Made by a program: the position numbers and the translations under genes. DNA of 64,000 nucleotides. It comes from JALRBM01 sp964477195. GTDB lineage: Bacteria > Patescibacteriota > Saccharimonadia > Saccharimonadales > Saccharimonadaceae. This document shows, in pieces, positions 15,082 through 23,708 of the stretch. Every line of letters begins with the position of its first letter. The first letter of the stretch is position 1. Location of the stretch: positions 1 to 64,000 of the forward strand of contig CAYZCX010000005.1 of assembly GCA_964477195.1 (NCBI GenBank), written 5' to 3'. Below the pieces are notes generated by a model. That model saw only the letters and a list, made by a program, of their open reading frames with translations, was not told the DNA's origin and made no database searches.

Positions 15082-15516
15082 ATGGGTACGGTATTCACCG
15101 ATGACCTGGGCAAGTTCTCTCAGGGTGGCTGCGTTATGTGCTGGCCATTTTGGGTAGTTCAGCATGGGAGCAAACGAACGTGGCATGTCGTCATCACATT
15201 CGACGGTTCTGAGTACGCAGTCTACGAGGATGGTCACGATGCCCATGTGCCCTACAGGGCCTGGAGGCAGCGCGACTTCGTTGTGGTGCGAAACGCAGAG
15301 GACGAGAACAATCGCATCTCTGCCGTACTACGCGTAAGTCAGTCCGGACAAGCAGTCGCGGTTATTCCCGTTTATCGGGATTATAGCCCCGAAACACACG
15401 ATGCAGCCTCGTGGCACAGCGGGATGCGGATCGTACAGAAAAGCCTCGAGGATGTCATCGTCAGGGAGTGGGACCCGGAGCGAGAATCCCTCTACATCTC
15501 CCAGAGGGACGACTAA
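15082..15516 (+). CDS. Orphan cytosolic protein
   Basis: The 144-aa protein has no signal peptide or membrane helix. Its N-terminus has a closely spaced Cys pair (GGCVMCW); the rest is rich in Trp, Tyr, Arg and Glu with alternating strands (TWHVVITFDGSEYAVYEDG). No family was recognised. TTGGAG precedes the ATG. It is self-contained, with a consensus promoter carrying an inverted repeat and a 17-bp 3' hairpin. GC-rich codon use. Confidence 0.6.
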   Translation: MGTVFTDDLGKFSQGGCVMCWPFWVVQHGSKRTWHVVITFDGSEYAVYEDGHDAHVPYRAWRQRDFVVVRNAEDENNRISAVLRVSQSGQAVAVIPVYRDYSPETHDAASWHSGMRIVQKSLEDVIVREWDPERESLYISQRDD

Positions 15517-15522
15517 CCTCAT

Positions 15523-15567
15523 CCAGTAAGGTGTGGCGCGCTTTTTCGCAGCGCCACACCTTACTGG
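15523..15567 (+). terminator. 17-bp hairpin after the 15082 gene
   Basis: A perfect stem (15523-15539 with 15551-15567) has an 11-nt loop that contains TTTTT. No T-run follows the stem, so it may stabilise the 3' end rather than terminate intrinsically. Confidence 0.55.
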
Positions 15568-15580
15568 AACAGTCCATATA

Positions 15581-15609
15581 TTGACACTTTTTAACTTCAT
15601 TGATATATA
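15581..15609 (+). promoter_or_regulatory. Promoter of the 15654 gene
   Basis: TTGACA (15581-15586), 17 nt and TATATA (15604-15609). Confidence 0.65.
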
Positions 15610-15653
15610 TAAGGGTAATACACACCAAAATAGACAAAGGAAAAGCGAGAACC

Positions 15654-16169
15654 ATGTCTGAATTACCCGAAAAACAAGTAAAGCGGCTGCGGTCGCTTAT
15701 CCAGGAAGCAGAAACTAACTTGGCCGCCGCAAAAGAACTTCTTATTAGCATCGTCGGTGACGATGGGAATGTTGTGACGCCACGAAATAGCCAAGAAGAA
15801 GTTGGCGGAAAGGTCATCGAAGGCGTCTTTGACGGCCAAATAATGATCGGGCCAGATGGAAAAAGCTATCCCGTTCCAGCCAATTACGCGAGTAAATCAA
15901 AGCTCGTAGAGGGCGATATACTCAAGCTCACGATCGCTGATGACGGTGGATTTATCTACAAACAAATCGGCCCTGTCGTTCGCAAACAAATTATTGGAAC
16001 GCTTGTCCAGCATGATGGGACCTACTACGTCGAAGCAAATGGCAAAGAATACCGAATTCTTCTTGCAAGCGTCACATACTTCCGACTCACAGAAGGAAAC
16101 CAGGTGACCATTATTATCCCAGAAGATAATCCTGACGCCACATGGGCGGCAGTCGAAGCCTCTCTTTAG
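15654..16169 (+). CDS. Hypothetical protein with N-terminal coiled coil and beta-rich C-terminus
   Basis: Residues about 8-35 of this 171-aa cytosolic protein (QVKRLRSLIQEAETNLAAAK) form an amphipathic helix. The rest looks like two small beta-barrel modules (EGVFDGQIMIGPDGKSYPV and YYVEANGKEYRILLASVTYF) that could bind nucleic acid. AAAGGAAAA lies upstream of the chosen ATG. The DUF2797-like gene starts 7 bp after the stop, so the two are probably co-transcribed. Codon use is that of core genes. Function unknown. Confidence 0.6.
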   Translation: MSELPEKQVKRLRSLIQEAETNLAAAKELLISIVGDDGNVVTPRNSQEEVGGKVIEGVFDGQIMIGPDGKSYPVPANYASKSKLVEGDILKLTIADDGGFIYKQIGPVVRKQIIGTLVQHDGTYYVEANGKEYRILLASVTYFRLTEGNQVTIIIPEDNPDATWAAVEASL

Positions 16170-16176
16170 GCTACTT

Positions 16177-17061
16177 ATGCTCGAGGCGGGCACATATCTC
16201 CTTGGAAATGTCGGCTTTAACAGTGCAGACACGCCGACGCTCACTCTCCAGCGAGATGGTTATCTCGCGAATGTAGAACCCCTTCATCAAGAAATAAGTC
16301 TTGTATTCGATACCTCCGAGCGTCATTGCATTGGTTGGGGTGATCTTGCGACAGGCGAACGCTTTGTTTGTCCCGAAAATGCCATTATTGCCGAAAAATA
16401 CGAACAGTGCCCCGCATGTCAGCAGCGAACCGGATTTAATCCGGCATTTTATCATGCTACCAGTGTTTCTAAGAAGCAAGAAACACGCAATCAAGAGCCC
16501 CATCTTCTTTACCTTGCCTATTTCGGCCCCGGAGTTATAAAAGTGGGAATTTCACACGCAAAGCGGGGAAATGCTCGTCTTCTTGAACAAGGCGCACGAG
16601 CCGCGCTTATCCTCGAAACATTTCCTACGGCACTTATCGCTCGTGATTATGAAGCCCAGATTGCTAAGCTCGAGAATATAGCCGAAACAATACAGCTTCG
16701 CAAAAAACAACAACTCCTTAGCACGTATGCTCACGACCAGGAAATTGCCCAAAATGAGCTGCTCAAGACAAAACAACGTATCGAAGAAACTCTTGGCGTT
16801 TCGTTTACAAATACAGACGTTCTTACTCTCGATTCTGTCTTTTTTCCTCACGGAACACCTCTCCTTAAGAACGCCATCGATTGTACAGAGCAGAATCGCA
16901 TATCTGGAAAGGTCGCTGGCATGTTAGGATCATTTCTTTTTTGTACCTACGAAGACGAGCTCGTCTATATTCCTATCAAGAAATTCATTGGATATAAGGC
17001 ATCTCTCGACTTCAAGATAACACCGCTTACACTCCCTGCTCAGCAAATATCACTTTTCTAG
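16177..17061 (+). CDS. DUF2797 family protein
   Basis: This 294-aa protein resembles the DUF2797 family by the segment LLYLAYFGPGVIKVGISHAKRG, followed by a variant of the family's nucleic-acid-enzyme-like core (LLEQGARAALILE). The family is remotely related to GIY-YIG folds (recall). A four-cysteine/His cluster (HCIGW, FVCPE, QCPACQQR) near residues 48-90 suggests zinc binding. It is co-transcribed with 15654. No function is established for the family. Confidence 0.7.
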   Translation: MLEAGTYLLGNVGFNSADTPTLTLQRDGYLANVEPLHQEISLVFDTSERHCIGWGDLATGERFVCPENAIIAEKYEQCPACQQRTGFNPAFYHATSVSKKQETRNQEPHLLYLAYFGPGVIKVGISHAKRGNARLLEQGARAALILETFPTALIARDYEAQIAKLENIAETIQLRKKQQLLSTYAHDQEIAQNELLKTKQRIEETLGVSFTNTDVLTLDSVFFPHGTPLLKNAIDCTEQNRISGKVAGMLGSFLFCTYEDELVYIPIKKFIGYKASLDFKITPLTLPAQQISLF

Positions 17062-17171
17062 GGAGATAACCTCAATAATTGCAAAAAAGAAGCTCCCCGT
17101 AGATTATTCGGTCATTCTAGAGTATGATGAACAGCGTAACTTGCTGGCCAACAGACTGACCAGGAGCGACT

Positions 17172-17528
17172 GTGTCGATCATCGAAAACCCACCGACAGT
17201 GTGGTTTGACGCCTTCCATGGTGGATTCAAAATCACCATGCTGAGAGATTCGTTTTTCATACAAGACGGTAAAATGGATGACTTCGTGGAAAAAGCCAAG
17301 CCCAGAAAAGGCGTGAAAGATGTCATTGTCGAGGAGGATGCCCCGACGCATATTACCTGGAAGATTACACTTGAGGAAGGGTACTATGAAAGGCCAATTC
17401 AGACCGCAGGACCGGTGGGTCTCGTGTTTGCGAGCAGCTCGCATCCGACGTGCTACGCAAAGCACTACCGCGTGAACAATAAAACAGTAACCCCCAAAGC
17501 TTGGTTCGAAGCGCTCTGCGGGATGTGA
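17172..17528 (+). CDS. Orphan small protein
   Basis: The 118-aa cytosolic protein has no recognised family. It starts at GTG 17172, supported by CAGGAG 6 nt before. The composition is mixed alpha/beta with a conserved-looking C-terminal region (PTCYAKHYRVNNKTVTPKAW). The next small gene follows after 60 bp without a terminator between them, so both may form one unit closed by the hairpin at 17836. Confidence 0.55.
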   Translation: MSIIENPPTVWFDAFHGGFKITMLRDSFFIQDGKMDDFVEKAKPRKGVKDVIVEEDAPTHITWKITLEEGYYERPIQTAGPVGLVFASSSHPTCYAKHYRVNNKTVTPKAWFEALCGM

Positions 17529-17588
17529 ACTGCATCCGCTTGTCAGTTGGTCTTATAACCGATTCGATCTACAACGTCTGGAGTGTCT

Positions 17589-17831
17589 ATGTATTACGCG
17601 ATTATCCCTCATGACTCTGGCGGGGCGATGCGTCCACGAGACGGCGAAGTTCACGGTGAATCTCCCGCAGAACTCTTGAAAAACGCGCGAGCGAAGGAAG
17701 GAAGCGGATGGTTTTTGTCGAGAATCGTCCACGTAAATAACGATGACGACCGTGACACGACCACCCTCTGGCGAGAAGGGGCTGGGTGGTTGGAGGCAAT
17801 CGATCGCTTCTTCCCGCCCGTGGGCAAGTGA
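17589..17831 (+). CDS. Orphan small protein
   Basis: The 80-aa protein reads from ATG 17589 (a GTG at 17583 is also in frame, but GGAG spacing favours the ATG). It is acidic with a YYAIIPHDSGG start and a central helix (ESPAELLKNARAKEG). The family is not recognised. GC-rich. Confidence 0.5.
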   Translation: MYYAIIPHDSGGAMRPRDGEVHGESPAELLKNARAKEGSGWFLSRIVHVNNDDDRDTTTLWREGAGWLEAIDRFFPPVGK

Positions 17832-17835
17832 CGAC

Positions 17836-17885
17836 AGCCCGGTCTGGAGAATCTCAAGCCGATTCTCCAGACCGGGCTTATTTTT
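17836..17885 (+). terminator. Strong terminator after the 17589 gene
   Basis: A perfect 18-bp stem (17836-17853 with 17861-17878) is followed by TATTTTTAT. Confidence 0.9.
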
Positions 17886-17960
17886 ATATGTAAAATCACA
17901 ACATCCGAATACTCATAAATATCGTACAATGGAATGAGAAAACGTGAGGGGAAATAAACA

Positions 17961-19370
17961 GTGTCAAAAGCGCTTTATAGAAAGTATCGGAGCAAATCAC
18001 TTGACGAGATCGTCGGGCAAGGTCATGTTACCGATGTGCTTTCACGAGCACTCAAACAAGGAAAAATCGCCCATGCCTATCTCCTGACTGGACCAAGGGG
18101 GGTTGGCAAGACGTCAATTGCGCGTATTTTGGCACACGAGATCAATGGCTTGACCTATGGCGATGACACGACTCATCTGGATATCATAGAGATCGACGCT
18201 GCGAGCAACAACGGGGTGGAAGACGTCCGAGATCTTCGTGAAAAGGTGCAAATTGCGCCCGTCTCCGCGCGCAAAAAGATATATATCATCGACGAAGTTC
18301 ACATGCTTTCAAAAGCAGCCTTCAATGCGCTCCTCAAAACACTTGAAGAGCCGCCTGAGCATGCTGTTTTTATCCTTGCCACAACCGATCTCGATAAACT
18401 CCCCGCGACCATTATCAGCCGCGTTCAACGGTTTCATTTTCGTTCAATCACCCCTGCAGATGCAGCAAAACATCTTCGACATATTGCCGACCAAGAAAAA
18501 ATTGCCATCGACGACGAGGCACTTGCGCTCATTGCCGAGCGAGGTGATGGAAGCTTTCGCGATAGCATTAGCTTGCTCGATCAGCTCAGTAGCCTGGCCG
18601 ATGAAAAAAGTGGTATTACTCGCGAACTTGTCGAACGTGCTATCGGACTCGCCCCACAAGAGCAGGTACAAAAACTCATTGAAGCCCACCAAGCAAAAAA
18701 CCTTGAGAGTATTATCACTCTTCTCTATGATGCCGAGCAAAGTGGTATCCAGCCAAATGTCCTCACCGCTCAGTTAATCACGGCGATTCGAACTCATCTC
18801 GGTGAATCTCCGCAGCTTCTCTCTCTCTTGGACAAGCTACTCGATGTCGCAAAGTCATCTCAGCCAAATGTGAAACTTCTCACTGTTTTGGCCGAAAATA
18901 CTCAGCCGCCCAAGCCAAAAAGTATCGCTTTGGTTGCACCCACCCCCATGGTGAGTGCACCTGTTGCAGCGGTCAAAAAGCTCCCCGATGAACCAGTTGT
19001 CGTCAAGGAGGAGTCACTTGTTCCAATAGCCCCGCCAAAAAAGAAACAAACGGCACCTAAGGGCGAGCTCGACTGGGCGCAGCTCATAGAATATCTCCGC
19101 GTCCACTATCTCGCGACATACAGCGTCGTCTCAAAGTGCGGATACGAACTCGAGGGCGATATTCTTCGAATTTATACAATCAATGCTTTTTACAAGAAAA
19201 AGCTCGACGACGCAAAATATCGTACAAATATTGCAGCGTCAATCAGCGAAATTGGTGCAGGCGAGTGGGAGATAGAGACAATTCCCACACCCCCACCGCC
19301 CAAAGATAGCCAAGCGGCGGCTGTTGCTGCTATTATGGGAGGTGGAGAAGAGGTGAACGTGGAAGCATAG
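17961..19370 (+). CDS. dnaX: DNA polymerase III gamma/tau subunit
   Basis: The 469-aa clamp-loader ATPase loads the sliding clamp at primers. It has the Walker A GPRGVGKTS (about 45-53), Walker B IIDEVHMLSKAAFNALLKTLEEPP, sensor 1 ATTDLDKLP, and a C-terminal tau-like region after a Pro/Lys linker (about 310-360). The zinc-binding module with four cysteines that normally separates the Walker A region from DxIEIDAAS is missing: only about 20 residues lie there and none is Cys. GTG start 17961 with GAGGGGAA upstream. dnaB follows after 18 bp. Confidence 0.96.
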   Translation: MSKALYRKYRSKSLDEIVGQGHVTDVLSRALKQGKIAHAYLLTGPRGVGKTSIARILAHEINGLTYGDDTTHLDIIEIDAASNNGVEDVRDLREKVQIAPVSARKKIYIIDEVHMLSKAAFNALLKTLEEPPEHAVFILATTDLDKLPATIISRVQRFHFRSITPADAAKHLRHIADQEKIAIDDEALALIAERGDGSFRDSISLLDQLSSLADEKSGITRELVERAIGLAPQEQVQKLIEAHQAKNLESIITLLYDAEQSGIQPNVLTAQLITAIRTHLGESPQLLSLLDKLLDVAKSSQPNVKLLTVLAENTQPPKPKSIALVAPTPMVSAPVAAVKKLPDEPVVVKEESLVPIAPPKKKQTAPKGELDWAQLIEYLRVHYLATYSVVSKCGYELEGDILRIYTINAFYKKKLDDAKYRTNIAASISEIGAGEWEIETIPTPPPPKDSQAAAVAAIMGGGEEVNVEA

Positions 19371-19388
19371 CGACGTTCCCAACTACAT

Positions 19389-20735
19389 ATGCCAGCAAAA
19401 GATATCCCCACCGGAAAAGTCCCACCCCAGAATCTCGATGCCGAAAAGAGCCTGCTTGGTGCCGTTTTGATTGACGAAGAGACACTTGCCGATATTTCCG
19501 AACACGTCACCCCAAAAGATTTCTATGATAAGCGACATGCGACTATCTTTGGTGGCATGCGACGACTATATGAAAAACACAAACCAGTCGATCTTTTAAC
19601 CCTTACAGATGAACTCAAGAAAAAAGACGAGCTCGAAGCAATCGGTGGATCCGCCTATTTGACCGAGCTTACCAATTACGTCCCGTCAGCCGCCCATGCG
19701 GAATCATACGCTGAGATAGTATCGCAAAAAGCAGTGCGACGCCGACTCATTAAGGCGAGTGCAGAGATTTCTGAAATGGGTTTCAACGAAGAAACGACCA
19801 CGCAGGAGCTATTACAACAGGCTGAGTCTGAGCTTTTTGGCGTCAGCGACCAATCGCTAAAACAAGACCTGGTAAGTATCGAAGAGATTTTGACCGATAG
19901 CTTTGATCGCATGGAGGAATTACACCGCAACAAAGGTGCACTTCGGGGTGTACGGACCGGCTGGCGCGATCTTGACAACATGACCGCCGGGCTACAGCGC
20001 TCAGATCTTATTATCCTTGCCGCTCGACCGGCCATGGGTAAGACAACTCTCGTTACAAATCTAGCCTATAATGTCGCGACCGTTGCTAAACAATCTGTGC
20101 TTTTCTTTAGTCTTGAGATGAGCAAAGAGCAGTTGGTCGATCGTATGCTCGCCGATGCAAGCGGTGTTGATGCTTGGAATATTCGTACAGGAAACCTTTC
20201 TGATGATGATTTTTCAAAATTATCTGAGGCCATGGGCGAAATGGCCGAAGCGCCAATCTATCTCGATGACACACCGGGGCTATCGGTCTTAGAAATGCGC
20301 ACAAAAGCCCGCCGTGCTGCCCACGACGCTCCGCTCGGACTTATTATTATCGACTATCTGCAGCTAATGCAGGGAAGCGGTAAAGATAATGGTAACCGCG
20401 TGCAAGAGGTGAGTGAGATCTCACGTGGCCTCAAGTTGATCGCCCGCGAACTCAACGTGCCGGTCATCGCCTTGAGTCAGTTGTCGCGTTCGGTTGAAAG
20501 CCGCAGTCCACAGATTCCACAACTTGCCGATCTTCGTGAATCAGGCTCTATCGAGCAAGACGCCGATATCGTTATGTTTATCTACCGCGAAGCGTATTAC
20601 AACCCCGAAACCGAACGCGAGAACATCACCGATCTGATTATCGCAAAACACCGTAATGGTCCCGTGGGCAAGGTCGAACTCTACTTCCATCCTGAGCGGC
20701 TGCGCTTCATGTCTTTGGATAAACGCCATGATTAA
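19389..20735 (+). CDS. dnaB: Replicative DNA helicase DnaB
   Basis: The 448-aa hexameric helicase unwinds DNA at the fork. The N-terminal primase-interaction domain (PPQNLDAEKSLLGAVL) is followed by the RecA-like core with Walker A (AARPAMGKTTL), Walker B (GLIIIDYLQLM), the RSVESR/DLRESGSIEQDAD motifs and the arginine-finger region. No intein. It lies directly after dnaX, giving a replication operon; the next membrane gene starts 26 bp later behind its own -10 sequence. Confidence 0.97.
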   Translation: MPAKDIPTGKVPPQNLDAEKSLLGAVLIDEETLADISEHVTPKDFYDKRHATIFGGMRRLYEKHKPVDLLTLTDELKKKDELEAIGGSAYLTELTNYVPSAAHAESYAEIVSQKAVRRRLIKASAEISEMGFNEETTTQELLQQAESELFGVSDQSLKQDLVSIEEILTDSFDRMEELHRNKGALRGVRTGWRDLDNMTAGLQRSDLIILAARPAMGKTTLVTNLAYNVATVAKQSVLFFSLEMSKEQLVDRMLADASGVDAWNIRTGNLSDDDFSKLSEAMGEMAEAPIYLDDTPGLSVLEMRTKARRAAHDAPLGLIIIDYLQLMQGSGKDNGNRVQEVSEISRGLKLIARELNVPVIALSQLSRSVESRSPQIPQLADLRESGSIEQDADIVMFIYREAYYNPETERENITDLIIAKHRNGPVGKVELYFHPERLRFMSLDKRHD

Positions 20736-20761
20736 ATTCGTGCTATAATCATAAGGAATTT

Positions 20762-22216
20762 ATGGTCACACGTATTACGGATTACTTCCTTTACCGCTGG
20801 CGCTATCTATTGGGGTATGGTGTCGTTTTTGTATTGATCGTCGCACTTCTGGCTGTCGCTTGGTTAATCATCCCTGGCGGTATCACAAATGCCGAGATGA
20901 GTTCAACCGTAACAAGTAGCTCGCTGACATTTTCTATTCAGACCTTCAAACCCGAAGCAATCGTCAATTTACCCTATCATTTGCTTCAACACCTCGGATT
21001 TTCGCTCTTTGGTGTCTCCAATCTTACCATCAAGCTTCCTTCGCTAATCCTCGGTCTCTTCTCAGCTCTCGGGATATTACTTTTGCTTCGAATGTGGTTT
21101 AAGCAAAATGTCGCCGTCATCACCACCGTTCTTGTCATTACGACGAGTCAATTCCTTTTCCTTACGCAAGATGGAACACCCACAATTGTCTATATTTTCT
21201 GGTCGGTATGGCTGTTGGTTTCAGCACTCATGGTCTCAAGACGTGCCCGCTGGTCAACGCTATGGAAAATCGGGCTTTTCGGAATCGGAGCACTCAGCCT
21301 CTACACACCGCTCGAAGCCTATATACTCATTGCTCTTCTGAGTGCAATGATCCTCCATCCACATCTTCGTTATATTATCCGTAAGCTCTCCAAACCGCGC
21401 CTAATGATAGGAATCCTATGCGGCCTTATCCTCATCGCCCCGCTTATTTATACTATTGTCAAAGAGCCTTCTGTCGGATTGCAACTACTCGGTATACCAA
21501 TGGCAAATCTCGATATTTTTGCGAATATCAAGCTTCTGTTTGAGCAATATACAAGCTTCACAAACCCAGGCGGCAGCGTGACCACCACGCCAGTCTACGG
21601 ACTAGGGACATGTATTCTTATTATTCTCGGATTTATTCAGTTATTTACCACAAAATACACCGCACGAAGCTATATCATCATCGCGTGGACCGTCCTGCTT
21701 CTTCCTGTTATCGTCATCAATCCGCAATATGTCAGCGTCACATTTATTCCGGTCGTTCTCTTAATGGCAATGGGGGTCAGTATGCTGATCACCAGGTGGT
21801 ATCGACTATTCCCGCGAAACCCATACGCACGAATCGCCGGACTCGTGCCTCTTGCAGTACTCATTGGCGGAATGGTATTTTCAGGGGTCGATCGCTATAT
21901 GTACAGCTATACCCATACTCCAGCGGTTGCCACACAGTTTTCACACGATCTCACCATACTTAATAAGCAGCTCGCCAAAAAAGATCGCGGAAGTGTCACC
22001 TTAATTGTCAGCGAAAAGGAAGTGCCATTTTACTCTGCGGTCGCAAAATATTCAGACCAAGTAAGTGTTGTCAGTCCTGGCAATCTGCTCCCAGATGCCT
22101 CAACTTACATCACGAGTCGAGCTGCACGAAATCCAAACGCGGGTGAACCAGGCGAAATTCTAACGAACGACAAATATCAAAATGCAGACCGTTTCTATAT
22201 CTATAAAACAAAATAA
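20762..22216 (+). CDS. Multispanning membrane protein, GT39/PMT-like glycosyltransferase
   Basis: About 11-12 membrane segments cover residues 12-380 of this 484-aa protein, followed by a soluble C-terminal domain of about 100 residues. The layout of an acidic first loop (NAEM around residue 45), SIWLPSLILGLFSALGILLL-type second helices and a soluble tail fits lipid-linked sugar transferases of the ArnT/PMT class. The usual catalytic Asp-Glu pair is reduced to a single Glu. Substrate unknown. TATAAT lies 12 nt before the ATG. Confidence 0.55.
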   Translation: MVTRITDYFLYRWRYLLGYGVVFVLIVALLAVAWLIIPGGITNAEMSSTVTSSSLTFSIQTFKPEAIVNLPYHLLQHLGFSLFGVSNLTIKLPSLILGLFSALGILLLLRMWFKQNVAVITTVLVITTSQFLFLTQDGTPTIVYIFWSVWLLVSALMVSRRARWSTLWKIGLFGIGALSLYTPLEAYILIALLSAMILHPHLRYIIRKLSKPRLMIGILCGLILIAPLIYTIVKEPSVGLQLLGIPMANLDIFANIKLLFEQYTSFTNPGGSVTTTPVYGLGTCILIILGFIQLFTTKYTARSYIIIAWTVLLLPVIVINPQYVSVTFIPVVLLMAMGVSMLITRWYRLFPRNPYARIAGLVPLAVLIGGMVFSGVDRYMYSYTHTPAVATQFSHDLTILNKQLAKKDRGSVTLIVSEKEVPFYSAVAKYSDQVSVVSPGNLLPDASTYITSRAARNPNAGEPGEILTNDKYQNADRFYIYKTK

Positions 22217-22259
22217 AAATAGCGTATACTAAAGAGGTAAATACGGAGGACGACCTATT

Positions 22260-22550
22260 ATGGCATTTGACCAAATGAAGATGCTTAACGAACTAAGAAA
22301 AGCACAAAAAGACTTAAAGAAGCAGATTATCGAAGTAGAAGCCGGTGACGAAGCGGTGGTGATTCAATTTAATGGCGAGCTGAAAATTGTCAGCATAAAG
22401 ATTGACCCAGCGCGTGTTAACACCGATGACATCGAAGAGTTAGAACACTGGATTCAGATTGCCGTTCGCGACGGTCTGGCAAAGGCTCAAGAAGTTGCCG
22501 CCGAAAAAATGAAGCCACTCATGGGTGGACTCGGCAATCTCGGTCTTTAG
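22260..22550 (+). CDS. ybaB: YbaB/EbfC family nucleoid-associated protein
   Basis: The 96-aa small DNA-binding dimer has an N-terminal helix (MLNELRKAQKDLKKQI) and a three-stranded sheet (AVVIQFNGELKIVSIKIDP) followed by a C-terminal helix. GGAGGACG precedes the ATG. The ybaB-recR pairing is widely conserved in bacteria, and recR starts 8 bp later here. Confidence 0.92.
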   Translation: MAFDQMKMLNELRKAQKDLKKQIIEVEAGDEAVVIQFNGELKIVSIKIDPARVNTDDIEELEHWIQIAVRDGLAKAQEVAAEKMKPLMGGLGNLGL

Positions 22551-22558
22551 GGAAAGCA

Positions 22559-23173
22559 GTGACACAACTTCTTCCAGCAGCATTAACACGCACAATCGAT
22601 GAACTCGGCAAACTCCCTGGCGTTGGCGCCCGGACGGCTGAACGTTATGCGTATTTTTTGTTACGCGCCCAAACACAAACGACGACCAAGCTCGCCTCAG
22701 CCATTGCTGAGCTTCATAAAGGTGTCAAGACTTGTCCAGTGACATTTGCCCTTATCGATGCAACGGAAGAGATTTCTCCACTTTATAGCGACCCGAGTCG
22801 TAACAAAAAACTCATTGCCGTCGTCGAAGAACCACTGGATATTGTCGCGCTTGAACGCACCGGCCAGTTCAGCGGGACATACCATGTTCTTGGTGGGGCC
22901 ATTTCACCCATCGATGGCATCGGGCCAGAGGAGCTTCACGTGCCCGAACTGATGAAACGACTTGACGAAGATGAAGTCGAAGAACTTATTATCGCAACCA
23001 ACGCGAGTGTCGAAGGAGAGTCAACGGCGCTATTTTTACAGCGCCATATCCAAGAGTCGGGGGTAGAGGTAAAGATGACTCGACTTGCTCGTGGCATCCC
23101 CGTTGGTGTCGACCTCGAATATGCCGACCAAATCACTCTTGCTCACGCTCTTGAAGGTCGTCGTACACTATAA
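22559..23173 (+). CDS. recR: Recombination protein RecR with degenerate zinc finger
   Basis: The 204-aa protein helps load RecA at gaps with RecF/RecO. The N-terminal HhH (LPGVGARTAERYAYFLL) and the Toprim domain (LIAVVEEPLDIVALERTGQFSGTYHVLGG) are intact, and the C-terminal TRLARGIPVGVDLEYAD motif is present. The four-cysteine zinc finger between them is gone: KTCPVTFALIDATEEISPLY keeps one Cys, with Phe, Ile and Leu at the other positions. GTG start. Confidence 0.95.
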   Translation: MTQLLPAALTRTIDELGKLPGVGARTAERYAYFLLRAQTQTTTKLASAIAELHKGVKTCPVTFALIDATEEISPLYSDPSRNKKLIAVVEEPLDIVALERTGQFSGTYHVLGGAISPIDGIGPEELHVPELMKRLDEDEVEELIIATNASVEGESTALFLQRHIQESGVEVKMTRLARGIPVGVDLEYADQITLAHALEGRRTL

Positions 23174-23267
23174 ATTTCAGCATAGGCATTGCGAATTATC
23201 AAATACCTGATTTAATTGGTACAATGACCCTCGATAGCCGGGGCCAAGTATTAGGAAGGGAAATGCA

Positions 23268-23507
23268 ATGGCTGACACTCATATCGTCTTCGAGCACCAC
23301 AACGAGGATTCGCTTGCTGGATACGACTCGAATCATCGCACCCCCGAGCCCAAAGAGGTATTCAGTGGATCCGAGGGTGAATGCGAGGCGTACAGAACAA
23401 GAGTCTACGCAGAGTGTGACTTGAATGACCCCGGGCCGTACAGCAGACGTCCTCGTCTGGAGATCAGAGCAAAGCGATCTCGCTACAGCGAAACCGATCC
23501 CGCCTAA
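23268..23507 (+). CDS. Orphan small protein
   Basis: This 79-aa, strongly charged protein (many Glu, Arg, Asp and His) has no hydrophobic core apparent and is probably disordered or nucleic-acid-associated. No family recognised. AGGAAGGG precedes the ATG and a strong terminator follows. GC-rich. Confidence 0.5.
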   Translation: MADTHIVFEHHNEDSLAGYDSNHRTPEPKEVFSGSEGECEAYRTRVYAECDLNDPGPYSRRPRLEIRAKRSRYSETDPA

Positions 23508-23511
23508 TCAC

Positions 23512-23576
23512 AAGTCCGCCTCGAAAAGTCTCCCCCGAATAATTCGGTGTCACTACCTTTCGAGGCGGACTTTTTG
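23512..23576 (+). terminator. Terminator after the 23268 gene
   Basis: A perfect 15-bp stem (23512-23526 with 23558-23572) with a 31-nt loop is followed by a T-run. Confidence 0.8.
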
Positions 23577-23621
23577 ACGCCTCGAAATCATCCCTAATCT
23601 CTGTTAATTTTCTTTGCATTA

Positions 23622-23650
23622 TTGACTATATAGTATTTTTATGATATAAT
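23622..23650 (+). promoter_or_regulatory. Consensus promoter of the PPDK-like operon
   Basis: TTGACT (23622-23627), 17 nt and TATAAT (23645-23650). The 10-bp palindrome ACTATATAGT (23625-23634) overlaps the end of the -35 box. Confidence 0.8.
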
Positions 23651-23708
23651 TCACCCTAGATCTTCGCTTATCCGAGCGTTGATGGCCCACGTCTCCTGAG
23701 GAGGAGCT

